Shown piece after piece: positions 11,519 through 23,500 of a stretch of DNA of 39,965 nt. Below the pieces are notes generated by a model, which saw only the letters and a program-made list of their open reading frames with translations, made no database searches and was not told where the DNA came from. The stretch comes from Gallibacterium salpingitidis (lineage in GTDB: Bacteria; Pseudomonadota; Gammaproteobacteria; Enterobacterales; Pasteurellaceae): the NCBI RefSeq assembly GCF_001678495.1, contig NZ_JTJL01000037.1, positions 1-39,965 of the forward strand, read 5' to 3'. How positions within the stretch are numbered: the first letter of the stretch is position 1; each line of letters opens with the position of its first letter. A program made the position numbers and the translations under genes.

Positions 11519-12340
11519 ATGGCTATCGTTAAATGTAAGCCGACCTCCGCTGGTCGTCGTCACGTTGTAAAAGTTGTCAATCCTGAATTACATAAGGGTA
11601 AACCTTATGCGCCACTTTTAGAGAAAAATGCTAAAACTGGTGGTCGTAACAATTTAGGTCGTATTACTACTCGCCATATCGGTGGTGGTCATAAACAACA
11701 TTACCGTTTAGTAGATTTCAAACGTAACAAGTTAGATATCCCAGCGGTTGTAGAGCGTTTAGAATATGATCCAAATCGTTCTGCTAATATTGCATTAGTA
11801 TTATATAAAGACGGTGAACGTCGTTATATTTTGGCACCGAAAGGATTGTCAGTTGGAGATCAAATCCAAGCTGGTGTGAATGCACCAATTAAAGTTGGTA
11901 ATTCATTACCAATGCGTAGTATTCCAGTTGGTACAACAGTACATAACGTGGAATTAAAACCAGGTAAAGGCGGTCAAATTGCACGTTCTGCGGGCGCATA
12001 TGTTCAAATCATTGCTCGTGAAGGTAATTATGTGACTTTACGTCTTCGTTCTGGTGAAATGCGTAAAGTATTAGCTGAGTGCCACGCAACTGTTGGTGAA
12101 GTTGGTAACTCTGAGCATATGTTACGCGTATTAGGTAAAGCTGGTGCTAACCGTTGGAGAGGTGTTCGTCCGACAGTTCGTGGTACCGCAATGAACCCAG
12201 TAGATCACCCGCACGGTGGTGGTGAAGGTCGTAACTTTGGTAAACACCCTGTTACTCCATGGGGCGTTCAAACTAAAGGTAAGAAAACTCGCCATAACAA
12301 ACGTACTGATAAATATATCGTACGCCGTCGTGGTAAATAA
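11519..12340 (+). CDS. rplB: Large ribosomal subunit protein L2
   Basis: The 273-residue protein begins [20 protein letters not shown]. The C-terminal [16 protein letters not shown] contains the conserved His region near the peptidyl transferase centre. L2 is needed for subunit association and tRNA binding. Length equals E. coli L2. It is followed after 27 bases by rpsS. Confidence 0.98.
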   Translation: MAIVKCKPTSAGRRHVVKVVNPELHKGKPYAPLLEKNAKTGGRNNLGRITTRHIGGGHKQHYRLVDFKRNKLDIPAVVERLEYDPNRSANIALVLYKDGERRYILAPKGLSVGDQIQAGVNAPIKVGNSLPMRSIPVGTTVHNVELKPGKGGQIARSAGAYVQIIAREGNYVTLRLRSGEMRKVLAECHATVGEVGNSEHMLRVLGKAGANRWRGVRPTVRGTAMNPVDHPHGGGEGRNFGKHPVTPWGVQTKGKKTRHNKRTDKYIVRRRGK

Positions 12341-12364
12341 TTTTTAATTTAATAAAGAGGATAA

Positions 12365-12643
<279 letters not shown>

Positions 12644-12650
12644 GGGGTAG

Positions 12651-12986
<336 letters not shown>

Positions 12987-13003
12987 TCAGTAGGAGAATA
13001 GCA

Positions 13004-13711
13004 ATGGGTCAAAAAGTTCATCCACATGGTATTCGCCTAGGTATTGTTAAACCTTGGTCATCTACTTGGTATGCGAATACACAAGATTTCGCCGATAACT
13101 TAGACGGCGACTTTAAAGTACGTAAATTCTTAAATAAAGAATTAGCGAATGCTTCTGTTTCACGTATCACTATTGAACGTCCAGCAAAAAGTATTCGTGT
13201 TACTATTCACACAGCTCGCCCAGGTATCGTTATCGGTAAGAAAGGTGAGGATGTTGAAAAGTTACGCAACGCAGTTGCAGCAATTGCAGGTGTTCCAGCG
13301 CAAATTAACATTGCAGAAGTGAAAAAACCTGAATTAGATGCAAAATTAGTTGCAGAGAGCATTGCCTCTCAATTAGAACGCCGTGTAATGTTCCGCCGTG
13401 CAATGAAACGTGCAGTTCAAAATGCAATGCGTTTAGGTGCAAAAGGTATCAAAGTTGAAGTTAGCGGTCGTTTAGGCGGAGCAGAAATTGCTCGTTCTGA
13501 ATGGTATCGTGAAGGTCGTGTACCATTGCATACTTTACGTGCGGATATCGATTACAATACTGCTGAAGCTAATACTACTTATGGCGTCATTGGCGTTAAA
13601 GTATGGATCTTCAAAGGTGAGATTCTTGGTGGAATGGCTGCAGTTATGCAATCAGAACAACAACAACCTGCGGATAAGCCTAAAAAAGCTCCGCGTAAAG
13701 GTCGTAAGTAA
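13004..13711 (+). CDS. rpsC: Small ribosomal subunit protein S3
   Basis: The 235-residue protein begins [26 protein letters not shown]-binding domain with the GxxG loop ([14 protein letters not shown]) lies near residue 75, followed by the S3 C-terminal domain. S3 forms part of the mRNA entry tunnel and helicase with S4 and S5. The C-terminal tail is rich in Gln, Pro and Lys, as in relatives. Confidence 0.98.
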   Translation: MGQKVHPHGIRLGIVKPWSSTWYANTQDFADNLDGDFKVRKFLNKELANASVSRITIERPAKSIRVTIHTARPGIVIGKKGEDVEKLRNAVAAIAGVPAQINIAEVKKPELDAKLVAESIASQLERRVMFRRAMKRAVQNAMRLGAKGIKVEVSGRLGGAEIARSEWYREGRVPLHTLRADIDYNTAEANTTYGVIGVKVWIFKGEILGGMAAVMQSEQQQPADKPKKAPRKGRK

Positions 13712-13724
13712 GGAGATTCGCTAA

Positions 13725-14134
<410 letters not shown>

Positions 14135-14135
<1 letters not shown>

Positions 14136-14326
14136 TGAAAGCTCAAGAACTACGTGCAAAAAGTGTTGAAGAGCTGAATGCTGAATTGGTTAACTTGTTA
14201 GGTGAGCAATTCAAGTTGCGTATGCAAGCAGCCACCGGTCAGCTTCAACAAACTCATCAGTTAAAACAAGTGCGTCGTCAAATTGCAGTTGTTAAGACTA
14301 TTCTAACTGAGAAGGCGGGTGAGTAA
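14135..14326 (+). CDS. rpmC: Large ribosomal subunit protein L29
   Basis: The 63-residue mainly helical protein ([20 protein letters not shown]) lies next to L23 at the tunnel exit. It overlaps rplP and rpsQ by one base on each side (TAATG at both junctions), the typical L16-L29-S17 arrangement. Confidence 0.98.
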
Positions 14327-14580
14327 TGACTGATAAAATTCGTACAGTACAAGGTAAAGTGATCAGCGATAAAATGGAAAAATCTTTTGTTGTCGCTATC
14401 GAACGTATGGTTAAACACCCAATTTACGGTAAGTTTATCCGTCGTACCACTAAACTTCATGTACATGATGAAAACAACGAAGCAAAAGTTGGTGATACTG
14501 TAGAGATTCGTGAATGTCGTCCTATCTCTAAAACAAAATCATGGACTTTAGTTCGTGTAGTTGAAAAAGCAGTTATTTAA
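14326..14580 (+). CDS. rpsQ: Small ribosomal subunit protein S17
   Basis: The 84-residue OB-fold protein ([20 protein letters not shown]) binds 16S rRNA early in 30S assembly. The [20 protein letters not shown] stretch is the family signature. It is the last gene of the S10 operon and is followed by a strong terminator at 14610. Confidence 0.98.
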   Translation: MTDKIRTVQGKVISDKMEKSFVVAIERMVKHPIYGKFIRRTTKLHVHDENNEAKVGDTVEIRECRPISKTKSWTLVRVVEKAVI

Positions 14581-14609
14581 TTTAATAAAGGCTTTTTAAT
14601 AAAAAAATT

Positions 14610-14640
14610 AAGTAAACGGTGAAAAACCGTTTACTTTTTT
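14610..14640 (+). terminator. Rho-independent terminator of the S10 operon
   Basis: AGTAAACGGT (14611-14620) pairs perfectly with ACCGTTTACT (14626-14635) around the loop GAAAA and is followed by T6. It separates the S10 and spc transcription units. Confidence 0.9.
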
Positions 14641-14661
14641 GTATCCATTTACAAAAAGTGG

Positions 14662-14670
14662 TGATATAAT
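14662..14670 (+). promoter_or_regulatory. spc operon promoter (extended -10)
   Basis: TGATATAAT (14662-14670) is an extended -10 element with a perfect TATAAT. No good -35 lies 16-18 bases upstream; TTGTAT at 14639 is 20 bases away. The following GCCGC start region and the AGCGGAGCACTAAC before rplN resemble the E. coli spc promoter and leader as I recall them. Confidence 0.7.
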
Positions 14671-14696
14671 GCCGCTTCCCTGTAAATGGGGTAGGC

Positions 14697-14715
14697 AGCC
14701 CGAAAGGGTTTTTTT
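14697..14715 (+). other. Small GAAA-loop hairpin with T7 tail in the spc leader
   Basis: AGCCC-GAAA-GGGTT forms a 5-bp stem (with one G-T pair) capped by a stable GNRA tetraloop and followed by a T-run (14709-14715). It lies between the spc promoter and rplN. It looks like a weak terminator or attenuator, but the stem is short. Confidence 0.4.
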
Positions 14716-14729
14716 GTGTTAAATTTTAG

Positions 14730-15113
<384 letters not shown>

Positions 15114-15125
15114 GGAGAGAATGTC

Positions 15126-15449
15126 ATGGCTGCAAAAATCCGTCAAAATGATGAAGTAATTATGCTTACTGGTAGCGTTGCTAAAGGTAAAGGTAAGCGT
15201 GGAAAAGTAACAAAGGTATTACCTAACGGTAAAGTAATCGTTGAAGGTTTAAATTTAGTTGCTAAACATGAGAAGCCAGTTCCTGCATTAGGAAAACAAG
15301 GTGGTATCGTGCGTAAAGAAGCACCAATCGATGTTTCTAACGTAGCAATTTTCAACCCTTCTACAAATAAGGCTGACCGTGTAGGTTTCAGATTTGAAGA
15401 TGGCAAAAAAGTTCGTTTCTTCAAATCTACTGGTGAAACAATTAAATAA
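15126..15449 (+). CDS. rplX: Large ribosomal subunit protein L24
   Basis: The 107-residue KOW-domain protein ([16 protein letters not shown]) is an assembly initiator of the 50S subunit. It is three residues longer than the 104 of E. coli: the usual TGKDKGKRGKV reads [14 protein letters not shown] here, so the extra residues lie in the first KOW loop. The C-terminal [15 protein letters not shown] is conserved. Otherwise intact. Confidence 0.97.
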   Translation: MAAKIRQNDEVIMLTGSVAKGKGKRGKVTKVLPNGKVIVEGLNLVAKHEKPVPALGKQGGIVRKEAPIDVSNVAIFNPSTNKADRVGFRFEDGKKVRFFKSTGETIK

Positions 15450-15451
15450 AC

Positions 15452-15505
15452 TGGAGTAATGCGATGGCGAAACTGCATGATTACTACAGAGATCAAGTAG
15501 TAAAC
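15452..15505 (+). promoter_or_regulatory. Probable S8 repressor-binding region at the rplE start
   Basis: Around the rplE start codon, GGAGTAATGCG can pair with GCATGATTACT, and TTACTAC pairs with GTAGTAA (15481-15503). The stretch closely resembles the E. coli rplX-rplE junction, where S8 binds mRNA in a structure mimicking its 16S site and represses the spc operon. The function here is inferred from that similarity. Confidence 0.55.
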
Positions 15506-16003
15506 GAATTAAAAACTAAATTCGGCTACAAATCTGTCATGCAAGTCCCACGAATCGAGAAGATAACCCTAAACATGGGTGTGGGTGAAGCATTGACCGA
15601 CAAAAAATTGCTAGATAATGCAGTAGCAGATTTAGCAGCAATTAGCGGTCAAAAACCTTTAATCACTAAAGCTCGCAAATCTGTTGCAGGCTTTAAGATT
15701 CGTCAGGGATATCCGATCGGTTGTAAAGTAACCCTACGCGGCGAGCGTATGTGGGAATTCTTTGAACGATTAATTTCTATTGCTGTTCCACGTATCCGTG
15801 ACTTCCGTGGTCTAAATGCGAAGTCTTTCGATGGTCGTGGTAACTACAGCATGGGTGTGCGTGAACAAATCATCTTCCCTGAAATCAATTATGATAAAGT
15901 GGATCGTGTACGTGGTTTAGATATTACTATTACCACTACTGCGAAAACTGATGAAGAAGGTCAAGCACTACTTGCTGCCTTTAACTTCCCATTCCGTAAA
16001 TAA
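15464..16003 (+). CDS. rplE: Large ribosomal subunit protein L5
   Basis: The 179-residue protein ([20 protein letters not shown]) binds 5S rRNA with L18 and L25 and contacts the P-site tRNA and S13. [20 protein letters not shown] is the family core. The start codon lies inside the presumed S8 operator. Confidence 0.98.
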   Translation: MAKLHDYYRDQVVNELKTKFGYKSVMQVPRIEKITLNMGVGEALTDKKLLDNAVADLAAISGQKPLITKARKSVAGFKIRQGYPIGCKVTLRGERMWEFFERLISIAVPRIRDFRGLNAKSFDGRGNYSMGVREQIIFPEINYDKVDRVRGLDITITTTAKTDEEGQALLAAFNFPFRK

Positions 16004-16014
16004 GGCAGGTTCTA

Positions 16015-16320
16015 ATGGCAAAACAATCAATGAAAGCACGTGATGTAAAACGTGTTGAGTTAGCTGAAAAATATTACGCAAAACGTCAAGAATTAAAAAG
16101 AATCATTTCTGATGTTAATTCTTCTGACGAAGAACGCTGGAGTGCAGTGTTAAAATTACAAACTTTACCACGCGATTCTAGTCCAATTCGTCAACGTAAT
16201 CGTTGCCGTCAGACAGGCCGTCCACACGGTGTATTGCGTAAATTTGGTTTAAGCCGTATTAAGGTTCGTGAAGCAGCAATGCGTGGAGAAATTCCAGGCC
16301 TTAGAAAAGCAAGCTGGTAA
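16015..16320 (+). CDS. rpsN: Small ribosomal subunit protein S14 (zinc-free type)
   Basis: The 101-residue protein ([20 protein letters not shown]) is the long S14 form that lacks CxxC zinc ligands. The C-terminal [19 protein letters not shown] is the S14 signature. It sits in the 30S head. rpsH follows after 38 bases. Confidence 0.98.
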   Translation: MAKQSMKARDVKRVELAEKYYAKRQELKRIISDVNSSDEERWSAVLKLQTLPRDSSPIRQRNRCRQTGRPHGVLRKFGLSRIKVREAAMRGEIPGLRKASW

Positions 16321-16358
16321 TATACCACTTTATTTTGGAATCATGGGAGTAAAGACAC

Positions 16359-16751
16359 ATGAGCATGCAAGATCCAATAGCAGATATGTTGACTCGTATT
16401 CGTAACGGTCAAGCTGCGAACAAGATCGCGATCAACATGCCTTCATCCAAGCTAAAAGTGGCAATTGCCAACGTTCTAGCTGAAGAAGGTTACATTGATA
16501 GCTTTAAAATTATTGAAGGTGTAAAACCTGAATTGGAAATCACTTTAAAATATTTCCAAGGAAAACCTGTTGTAGAAACTATTCAACGTGTAAGCCGTCC
16601 TGGTCTTCGTATTTATAAACGTAAAGACGAATTACCAAAAGTATTAGGTGGTTTAGGTATTGCTGTTGTTTCTACGTCTAAAGGTGTTATGACTGACCGT
16701 GCTGCACGTCAAGCAGGATTGGGCGGTGAAATCATTTGTTATGTAGCTTAA
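16359..16751 (+). CDS. rpsH: Small ribosomal subunit protein S8
   Basis: The 130-residue protein ([20 protein letters not shown]) is a primary 16S binder and, in E. coli, the translational repressor of the spc operon. The C-terminal [20 protein letters not shown] is the conserved RNA-binding segment. A GGGAG ribosome-binding sequence lies 11 bases before the ATG. Confidence 0.98.
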   Translation: MSMQDPIADMLTRIRNGQAANKIAINMPSSKLKVAIANVLAEEGYIDSFKIIEGVKPELEITLKYFQGKPVVETIQRVSRPGLRIYKRKDELPKVLGGLGIAVVSTSKGVMTDRAARQAGLGGEIICYVA

Positions 16752-16766
16752 TAGTGAGGTAGGAAA

Positions 16767-17300
16767 ATGTCTCGTGTCGCAAAAGCACCTGTTAATATTC
16801 CTGCCGGTGTAGAGGTAAAACTCGACGGACAGCTATTAACAGTAAAAGGTAAAACTGGCGAGTTAACTCGCAACATTCATAAAGCAGTTGAAGTTACAAT
16901 TGATAACAATGCATTACATTTCTCACCACGTCTAGAAATCGCTGGTGCAGATGCGCAAGCTGGTACAGCGAGAGCATTAGTAAATGCAATGGTTATTGGT
17001 GTTACTGAAGGATTCACTAAAAAACTACAATTGGTTGGTGTTGGTTATAGAGCACAAATCAAAGGTAATGTGCTTGCATTAAGTTTAGGATATTCTCATC
17101 CAATTGAGCATACCTTACCAGCAGGCATCGTAGCTGAATGTCCTTCTCAAACTGAGATTATTTTGAAAGGCGCAGATAAGCAATTAATCGGGCAAGTTGC
17201 TGCAGATATTCGTGCTTACCGTCGTCCTGAACCTTATAAAGGTAAGGGAGTACGTTACGCTGATGAAGTGGTTCGTACTAAAGAGGCTAAGAAGAAATAA
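16767..17300 (+). CDS. rplF: Large ribosomal subunit protein L6
   Basis: The 177-residue protein ([20 protein letters not shown]) has two repeated RNA-binding domains and sits near the factor-binding site of the 50S subunit. The [14 protein letters not shown] motif near the C-terminus is characteristic. Length equals the E. coli protein. Confidence 0.98.
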   Translation: MSRVAKAPVNIPAGVEVKLDGQLLTVKGKTGELTRNIHKAVEVTIDNNALHFSPRLEIAGADAQAGTARALVNAMVIGVTEGFTKKLQLVGVGYRAQIKGNVLALSLGYSHPIEHTLPAGIVAECPSQTEIILKGADKQLIGQVAADIRAYRRPEPYKGKGVRYADEVVRTKEAKKK

Positions 17301-17313
17301 GTAGGGTAACACT

Positions 17314-17667
17314 ATGGATAAAAAATTGGCTCGTATTCGTCGTGCGACCCGTGCACGCCGTATGATTAAAGAGCAAGGTGCAACACGTTTGGTAGTACAC
17401 CGTACTCCGCGTCATATTTATGCTCAAGTTATTGCACCTAACGGTTCAGAAGTGCTTGCTACAGCTTCTACTCTTGAGAAAGCGATCCGTGAGCAAGTGA
17501 AATATACTGGAAATAAAGAAGCTGCAGCAGTAGTTGGTAAATTAGTTGCTGAACGTGCTTTAGAAAAAGGTATTAAAGAAGTTGCCTTTGATCGTTCTGG
17601 TTTTAAATATCATGGTCGTGTGCAGTCGTTAGCAGACGCTGCTCGTGAAGCTGGTCTACAGTTCTAA
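17314..17667 (+). CDS. rplR: Large ribosomal subunit protein L18
   Basis: The 117-residue protein ([20 protein letters not shown]) binds 5S rRNA and helps dock it on the 50S subunit. The basic N-terminus and the C-terminal [20 protein letters not shown] are typical. It lies 13 bases after rplF and 15 before rpsE. Confidence 0.98.
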   Translation: MDKKLARIRRATRARRMIKEQGATRLVVHRTPRHIYAQVIAPNGSEVLATASTLEKAIREQVKYTGNKEAAAVVGKLVAERALEKGIKEVAFDRSGFKYHGRVQSLADAAREAGLQF

Positions 17668-17676
17668 TAGAGGTAA

Positions 17677-18183
<507 letters not shown>

Positions 18184-18189
18184 TTGATC

Positions 18190-18369
18190 ATGGCTAAAAC
18201 TATTAAAGTAACTCAAACTCGTAGTTCAATTGGTCGCTTACCAAAACACAAAGCTACTTTACGTGGTTTAGGTCTTCGTCATCTTAACCACACTGTTGAA
18301 TTAGTTGATACTGCAGCAGTTAGAGGTATGATCAATCAAGTGTCATACATGGTTAAAGTGGAGGAGTAA
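18190..18369 (+). CDS. rpmD: Large ribosomal subunit protein L30
   Basis: The 59-residue protein ([20 protein letters not shown]) equals E. coli L30 in length. I chose the ATG at 18190 rather than the TTG at 18184, which would add only two residues. The ribosome-binding sequence lies inside the end of rpsE. rplO begins 3 bases after the stop. Confidence 0.96.
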   Translation: MAKTIKVTQTRSSIGRLPKHKATLRGLGLRHLNHTVELVDTAAVRGMINQVSYMVKVEE

Positions 18370-18372
18370 TAA

Positions 18373-18807
18373 ATGCGTTTAAATACTCTATCTCCGGCTG
18401 AAGGTTCTAAACATAGTGCTAAACGTCTAGGACGTGGTATTGGTTCTGGTTTAGGTAAAACTGGTGGTCGTGGTCATAAAGGTCAAAAAGCACGTACTGG
18501 CGGTGGTGTAAGACGTGGATTTGAAGGTGGTCAAATGCCTTTATACCGTCGTTTACCTAAATTTGGTTTTACTTCAATGAAAGCAGCTGTTACAGCTGAA
18601 GTTCGTTTAAGTGATTTGGCAAAAGTTTCTGGTAATGAAATTACATTAGATTCTCTTAAAGACGCTAAAGTAATTCCTGCTGAAATTCAATTCGCTAAAA
18701 TTATTCTTTCAGGTGAAGTGAAATCAGGCGTAGTTGTTCGTGGTTTACGTGTGACTAAAGGTGCTAAAGCAGCAATCGAAGCTGCTGGCGGTTCAATTGA
18801 GGAATAA
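18373..18807 (+). CDS. rplO: Large ribosomal subunit protein L15
   Basis: The 144-residue protein ([20 protein letters not shown]) has the glycine-rich [20 protein letters not shown] segment that threads into 23S rRNA. It is a late assembly protein. The GGAG ribosome-binding site overlaps the end of rpmD. secY follows after 7 bases. Confidence 0.98.
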   Translation: MRLNTLSPAEGSKHSAKRLGRGIGSGLGKTGGRGHKGQKARTGGGVRRGFEGGQMPLYRRLPKFGFTSMKAAVTAEVRLSDLAKVSGNEITLDSLKDAKVIPAEIQFAKIILSGEVKSGVVVRGLRVTKGAKAAIEAAGGSIEE

Positions 18808-18814
18808 TTAACAG

Positions 18815-20140
18815 ATGGCTAAACAACCGGGGTATCAAAATAGAAGTACTCAGAGCGGTACAAGTGAATTAAAGCGCCGTTTATTGTTTGTATTAGGTGC
18901 ACTTATTGTATTCCGCATTGGATCTTTCATCCCGGTTCCTGGCATTGATTCTGCCGTATTGGCTCAAGTTATTGAACAACAAAAAGGTACCATCGTAGAT
19001 ATGTTTAACATGTTCTCTGGTGGTGCCTTGAGTCGTGCGTCAGTATTTGCTTTGGGGATCATGCCGTATATTTCGGCATCGATCATTATTCAACTATTGA
19101 CGTCTGTTTATCCTGCATTAGCTGAATTAAAGAAAGAAGGTGAAGCTGGAAGACGTAAGATTAGCAAATATACTCGTTATTCTACGTTAGCCCTTGCTAC
19201 TATTCAGGCAATTGGTATTTCAACTGGTTTACCGAATATGTTGCCTGGATTAGTTCCGAATTTAGGATTTGGCTTCTATTTCACTGCAGTTATCAGTTTG
19301 GTAACAGGAACAATGTTCTTAATGTGGTTAGGAGAGCAAATTACTGAAAGAGGTGTCGGCAACGGTATTTCTTTAATTATCTTTGCAGGGATTGTTGCCG
19401 GATTACCTGCGGCAATTGCACATACTATTGAACAGGCTCGTCAAGGCCAAATGCATCTGTTGGTTCTCTTATTAATTGCTGTGGTTGTATTTGCAGTAAC
19501 TTACTTTGTTGTATTTGTAGAAAGAGGACAAAGAAGATTAGTTGTTAACTATGCGAAACGTCAACAAGGCCGTCATATGTTAGCAGCACAAAGTTCACAT
19601 TTACCACTTAAAGTGAATATGGCAGGGGTTATCCCAGCAATCTTCGCTTCAAGTATTATTTTGTTCCCAGCTACAATTACACAATGGTTTGGTCAAGGAC
19701 AAGGATTAGACTGGCTAAATGACTTATCAATGTTATTACATCCAGGTCAACCTTTATACTTGATTTTATATGCAGTAGCGATTATATTCTTCAGCTTTTT
19801 CTATTCTGCGATGCAATATAATCCTAGAGATACAGCGGATAATTTGAAAAAATCTGGTGCATTTTTGCCAGGAATTAGACCGGGGGAACAAACATCACGC
19901 TACATTGATAAGATAATGACCCGTTTAGCTTTAATTGGTGGTCTTTATGTTACCTTTGTATGTTTAGTTCCGTATATTATGACATCAGCATGGAACGTCC
20001 AATTCTATTTTGGCGGAACATCATTACTGATTGTCGTAGTGGTAATTATGGATTTCATCGCTCAGGTTCAAAGTCACTTGATGTCAAGTCAATATGAATC
20101 AGTGTTGAAAAAAGCAAACCTTAAAGGGACAAGACAATAA
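18815..20140 (+). CDS. secY: Protein translocase channel subunit SecY
   Basis: The 441-residue inner-membrane protein forms the SecYEG channel for export and membrane insertion. About ten hydrophobic segments are visible, the first at residues 24-42 ([20 protein letters not shown]). The plug region follows near residue 60, and the conserved cytoplasmic loops include [15 protein letters not shown] [13 protein letters not shown] and [17 protein letters not shown]. Length is near the 443 of E. coli. It is co-transcribed with the spc ribosomal genes, and rpmJ follows after 30 bases. Confidence 0.97.
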   Translation: MAKQPGYQNRSTQSGTSELKRRLLFVLGALIVFRIGSFIPVPGIDSAVLAQVIEQQKGTIVDMFNMFSGGALSRASVFALGIMPYISASIIIQLLTSVYPALAELKKEGEAGRRKISKYTRYSTLALATIQAIGISTGLPNMLPGLVPNLGFGFYFTAVISLVTGTMFLMWLGEQITERGVGNGISLIIFAGIVAGLPAAIAHTIEQARQGQMHLLVLLLIAVVVFAVTYFVVFVERGQRRLVVNYAKRQQGRHMLAAQSSHLPLKVNMAGVIPAIFASSIILFPATITQWFGQGQGLDWLNDLSMLLHPGQPLYLILYAVAIIFFSFFYSAMQYNPRDTADNLKKSGAFLPGIRPGEQTSRYIDKIMTRLALIGGLYVTFVCLVPYIMTSAWNVQFYFGGTSLLIVVVVIMDFIAQVQSHLMSSQYESVLKKANLKGTRQ

Positions 20141-20170
20141 TATTGTCTTTTAAGTTAAAAAGGATAAGCA

Positions 20171-20284
20171 ATGAAAGTTCGTGCGTCCGTAAAGAAATTA
20201 TGTCGTAACTGTAAGATCGTTAAACGTGAAGGCGTAGTTCGTGTGCTTTGCAGCGATCCTAAACATAAACAACGTCAAGGTTAA
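20171..20284 (+). CDS. rpmJ: Large ribosomal subunit protein L36 (zinc-binding type)
   Basis: The 37-codon frame [20 protein letters not shown] continues to a C-terminal KQRQG. Cys11, Cys14, Cys27 and His32 form the zinc ribbon of the C+ type of L36. AAGGATAAGC is the ribosome-binding sequence. It is the last spc gene. The protein is too short for most automatic ORF cut-offs. Confidence 0.96.
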   Translation: MKVRASVKKLCRNCKIVKREGVVRVLCSDPKHKQRQG

Positions 20285-20298
20285 TTGATATATTTTTC

Positions 20299-20327
20299 TT
20301 GAAAAGAATTAGTTGAGTAGGTATACT
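20299..20327 (+). promoter_or_regulatory. Alpha operon promoter
   Basis: TTGAAA (20299-20304) and TATACT (20322-20327) are separated by 17 bases. This promoter overlaps the hairpin at 20311-20335. It would add a start for rpsM-rpsK-rpsD-rpoA-rplQ just downstream of the spc operon end. Confidence 0.65.
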
Positions 20328-20341
20328 GCTCGACTCTTTTT
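20311..20341 (+). terminator. Terminator-like hairpin after rpmJ, overlapping the alpha promoter
   Basis: AGTTGAG (20311-20317) pairs with CTCGACT (20329-20335, one G-T pair) and is followed by CTTTTT. It could end part of the spc transcripts, while the same bases contain the -10 element of the next promoter in the loop. Confidence 0.5.
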
Positions 20342-20348
20342 GTAGTGT

Positions 20349-20446
20349 ATCGGTATGTTGTTTGAGTATCCTGAAACGGGCTTTTCAGATCAACATACCA
20401 GATTTTAGGTAATCAAAAAAATAGGAGTGCATAGTGGCCCGTATTG
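20349..20446 (+). promoter_or_regulatory. Alpha operon leader, S4-binding pseudoknot
   Basis: The leader contains TGAGTATCCTGAAACGGG followed by CTTTTCAG, and ends AGGAGTGCATAGTG at the rpsM GTG start. These blocks match the E. coli alpha-operon leader as I recall it; there a pseudoknot traps the ribosome when S4 binds (Rfam alpha_RBS type). GTATGTTG (20353-20360) can also pair with CAACATAC (20391-20398), closing the domain. S4 control is inferred from homology. Confidence 0.82.
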
Positions 20447-20790
20447 CAGGCATTAACATTCCTGATCATAAACACGCTGTAATTGCTTTAACAGCAATCT
20501 ATGGTATCGGTAAAACCCGTGCGCAACACATTTGTGATGCTGTGGGTATTGCAGGAAGCGTTAAGATCAGCGAATTGTCTGAAGAGCAGATTGATAAACT
20601 GCGTGACGAAGTTGGTAAATTTACTGTTGAAGGTGATTTACGTCGTGAAGTAACTCTAAACATCAAACGTCTATTAGACTTAGGATGCTACCGTGGATTA
20701 CGTCATCGTCGTAGCTTACCGGTACGTGGTCAACGTACTAAAACTAACGCGCGTACCCGTAAGGGCCCACGCAAACCGATCAAGAAATAA
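20434..20790 (+). CDS. rpsM: Small ribosomal subunit protein S13
   Basis: The 118-residue protein starts at a GTG ([20 protein letters not shown]), as in E. coli, inside the S4-responsive pseudoknot. S13 lies in the 30S head and bridges to L5. The C-terminal [20 protein letters not shown] is typical. First gene of the alpha operon. Confidence 0.98.
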   Translation: MARIAGINIPDHKHAVIALTAIYGIGKTRAQHICDAVGIAGSVKISELSEEQIDKLRDEVGKFTVEGDLRREVTLNIKRLLDLGCYRGLRHRRSLPVRGQRTKTNARTRKGPRKPIKK

Positions 20791-20799
20791 TCGGGGTAA

Positions 20800-21195
<396 letters not shown>

Positions 21196-21223
21196 GACGT
21201 GTTAGGATAGTTGGAGAAAGAAA

Positions 21224-21844
21224 ATGGCAAGATATTTAGGGCCTAAGCTCAAACTAAGCCGTCGTGAGGGCACAGACTTATTTTTGAAGTCAGGTGTTCG
21301 TGCGATTGAGTCAAAATGTAAAATTGATACTGCACCAGGTCAACACGGTGCACGTAAGCCACGTTTATCTGACTATGGTAGTCAATTACGTGAGAAACAA
21401 AAAGTTCGTCGTATGTACGGCATTTTAGAACGTCAATTCCGTAACTATTACAAAGAAGCTAACCGCTTGAAAGGTAACACAGGTGAAAACTTATTAGTGT
21501 TATTGGAAGGTCGTTTAGATAATGTTGTATATCGTATGGGATTTGCAGCAACACGTGCAGAAGCTCGTCAATTAGTTAGTCACAAGGCTATCGTTGTTAA
21601 TGGACGTGTAGTGAATATTCCTTCTTACCAAGTTTCTGTTGATGATGTTATCGCAGTACGTGAAAAATCTAAAAAACAAGCACGTATTAAAGCATCATTA
21701 GAATTAGCAGAACAAAGAGAAAAACCAACTTGGTTGGAAGTCGATGCTGCTAAAATGGAAGGTGTTTTCAAACGTATTCCAGAACGTTCTGATTTATCAG
21801 CAGACATTAACGAACATCTGATCGTTGAGCTTTATTCTAAATAA
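21224..21844 (+). CDS. rpsD: Small ribosomal subunit protein S4, alpha operon repressor
   Basis: The 206-residue protein ([20 protein letters not shown]) initiates 16S assembly and in E. coli represses this operon through the leader upstream of rpsM. An S4 RNA-binding domain ([20 protein letters not shown]) is at about residues 94-155. Length equals the E. coli protein, and it is the long form without zinc Cys at the N-terminus. Confidence 0.98.
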   Translation: MARYLGPKLKLSRREGTDLFLKSGVRAIESKCKIDTAPGQHGARKPRLSDYGSQLREKQKVRRMYGILERQFRNYYKEANRLKGNTGENLLVLLEGRLDNVVYRMGFAATRAEARQLVSHKAIVVNGRVVNIPSYQVSVDDVIAVREKSKKQARIKASLELAEQREKPTWLEVDAAKMEGVFKRIPERSDLSADINEHLIVELYSK

Positions 21845-21872
21845 TAGGGCTTAACAGCAAAGAGAGGATAAA

Positions 21873-22856
21873 ATGCAGGGTTCTGTTACAGAATTTTTAA
21901 AGCCACACTTAGTAGATATTGAGCAAATTAGCTCTACCCATGCTAAAGTGACCTTAGAGCCGTTAGAACGTGGCTTTGGCCATACATTGGGTAATGCATT
22001 ACGTCGTATTCTTTTGTCATCTATGCCTGGTTGTGCAGTGACTGAAGTTGAAATTGACGGTGTATTGCATGAGTACAGCAGTAAAGAAGGGGTTCAAGAA
22101 GATATTCTTGAAGTACTTTTAAACTTAAAAGGTCTAGCGGTTAAAGTGCAGAATAAAGATGACGTATTTCTGACACTAACAAAATCTGGAATTGGCCCTG
22201 TTGTTGCCGCGGACATCACTCATGATGGTGATGTTGAAATCGTTAATCCAGATCATATCATTTGTCATTTGACAGATGAAAATGCCTCTATTAATATGCG
22301 CATTCGTGTACAGCGTGGAAGAGGATATGTTCCAGCATCTTCACGCACACACGATGAAGAACGTCCTATCGGTCGTTTGTTGGTAGATGCATGTTATAGC
22401 CCTGTCGATCGTATTGCTTATAATGTTGAAGCAGCACGTGTTGAACAGCGTACTGACTTAGATAAGTTAGTTATTGAGATGGAAACTAATGGAACGTTAG
22501 ATCCAGAAGAGGCGATTCGTCGTGCAGCAACTATTTTAGCAGAACAGCTTGATGCATTCGTTGATTTGCGTGATGTTCGTCAACCAGAAGTCAAAGAAGA
22601 AAAACCGGAATTTGATCCGATTCTACTTCGTCCAGTGGATGACTTAGAGTTGACAGTTCGTTCTGCTAACTGTTTGAAAGCAGAAACAATTCACTATATC
22701 GGTGATTTAGTTCAACGTACAGAAGTTGAATTACTTAAAACTCCTAATCTTGGTAAGAAATCTCTTACTGAAATTAAGGATGTATTGGCTTCACGTGGGC
22801 TATCACTAGGTATGCGCCTTGAGAATTGGCCACCAGCAAGTATTGCTGAAGACTAG
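21873..22856 (+). CDS. rpoA: RNA polymerase alpha subunit
   Basis: The 327-residue protein has the assembly domain at residues 1-235 ([20 protein letters not shown]) and a C-terminal domain that binds UP-element DNA and activators. The latter includes [11 protein letters not shown], carrying the Arg equivalent to E. coli R265. The C-terminus reads MRLENWPP followed by a short acidic tail. It lies between rpsD and rplQ, the usual place. Preceded by AGAGAGGATAAA. Confidence 0.98.
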   Translation: MQGSVTEFLKPHLVDIEQISSTHAKVTLEPLERGFGHTLGNALRRILLSSMPGCAVTEVEIDGVLHEYSSKEGVQEDILEVLLNLKGLAVKVQNKDDVFLTLTKSGIGPVVAADITHDGDVEIVNPDHIICHLTDENASINMRIRVQRGRGYVPASSRTHDEERPIGRLLVDACYSPVDRIAYNVEAARVEQRTDLDKLVIEMETNGTLDPEEAIRRAATILAEQLDAFVDLRDVRQPEVKEEKPEFDPILLRPVDDLELTVRSANCLKAETIHYIGDLVQRTEVELLKTPNLGKKSLTEIKDVLASRGLSLGMRLENWPPASIAED

Positions 22857-22867
22857 TTTGGTCATAG

Positions 22868-23287
<420 letters not shown>

Positions 23288-23313
23288 TTCAATATTCATT
23301 TATATTATCTATG

Positions 23314-23345
23314 AAAAACTGCACTCATTTGAGTGCAGTTTTTTT
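23314..23345 (+). terminator. Rho-independent terminator of the alpha operon
   Basis: AACTGCACTC (23317-23326) and GAGTGCAGTT (23331-23340) form a perfect 10-bp stem with an ATTT loop, preceded by A-run and followed by T-run to 23345. Confidence 0.93.
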
Positions 23346-23500
23346 ATGGATTAGTCCTTTTAATAACAAACTGGAATAAAGTTTCTATACTTTGATAAAG
23401 TTTTTTATTTTTAAAGTCGACAATAAGTTGCTATACTCAGTGAGTTTTTTAATTAATCGCTGTTTAGCTGTATAAAAGCAGGCTTTGGAGGACTCAAAAA

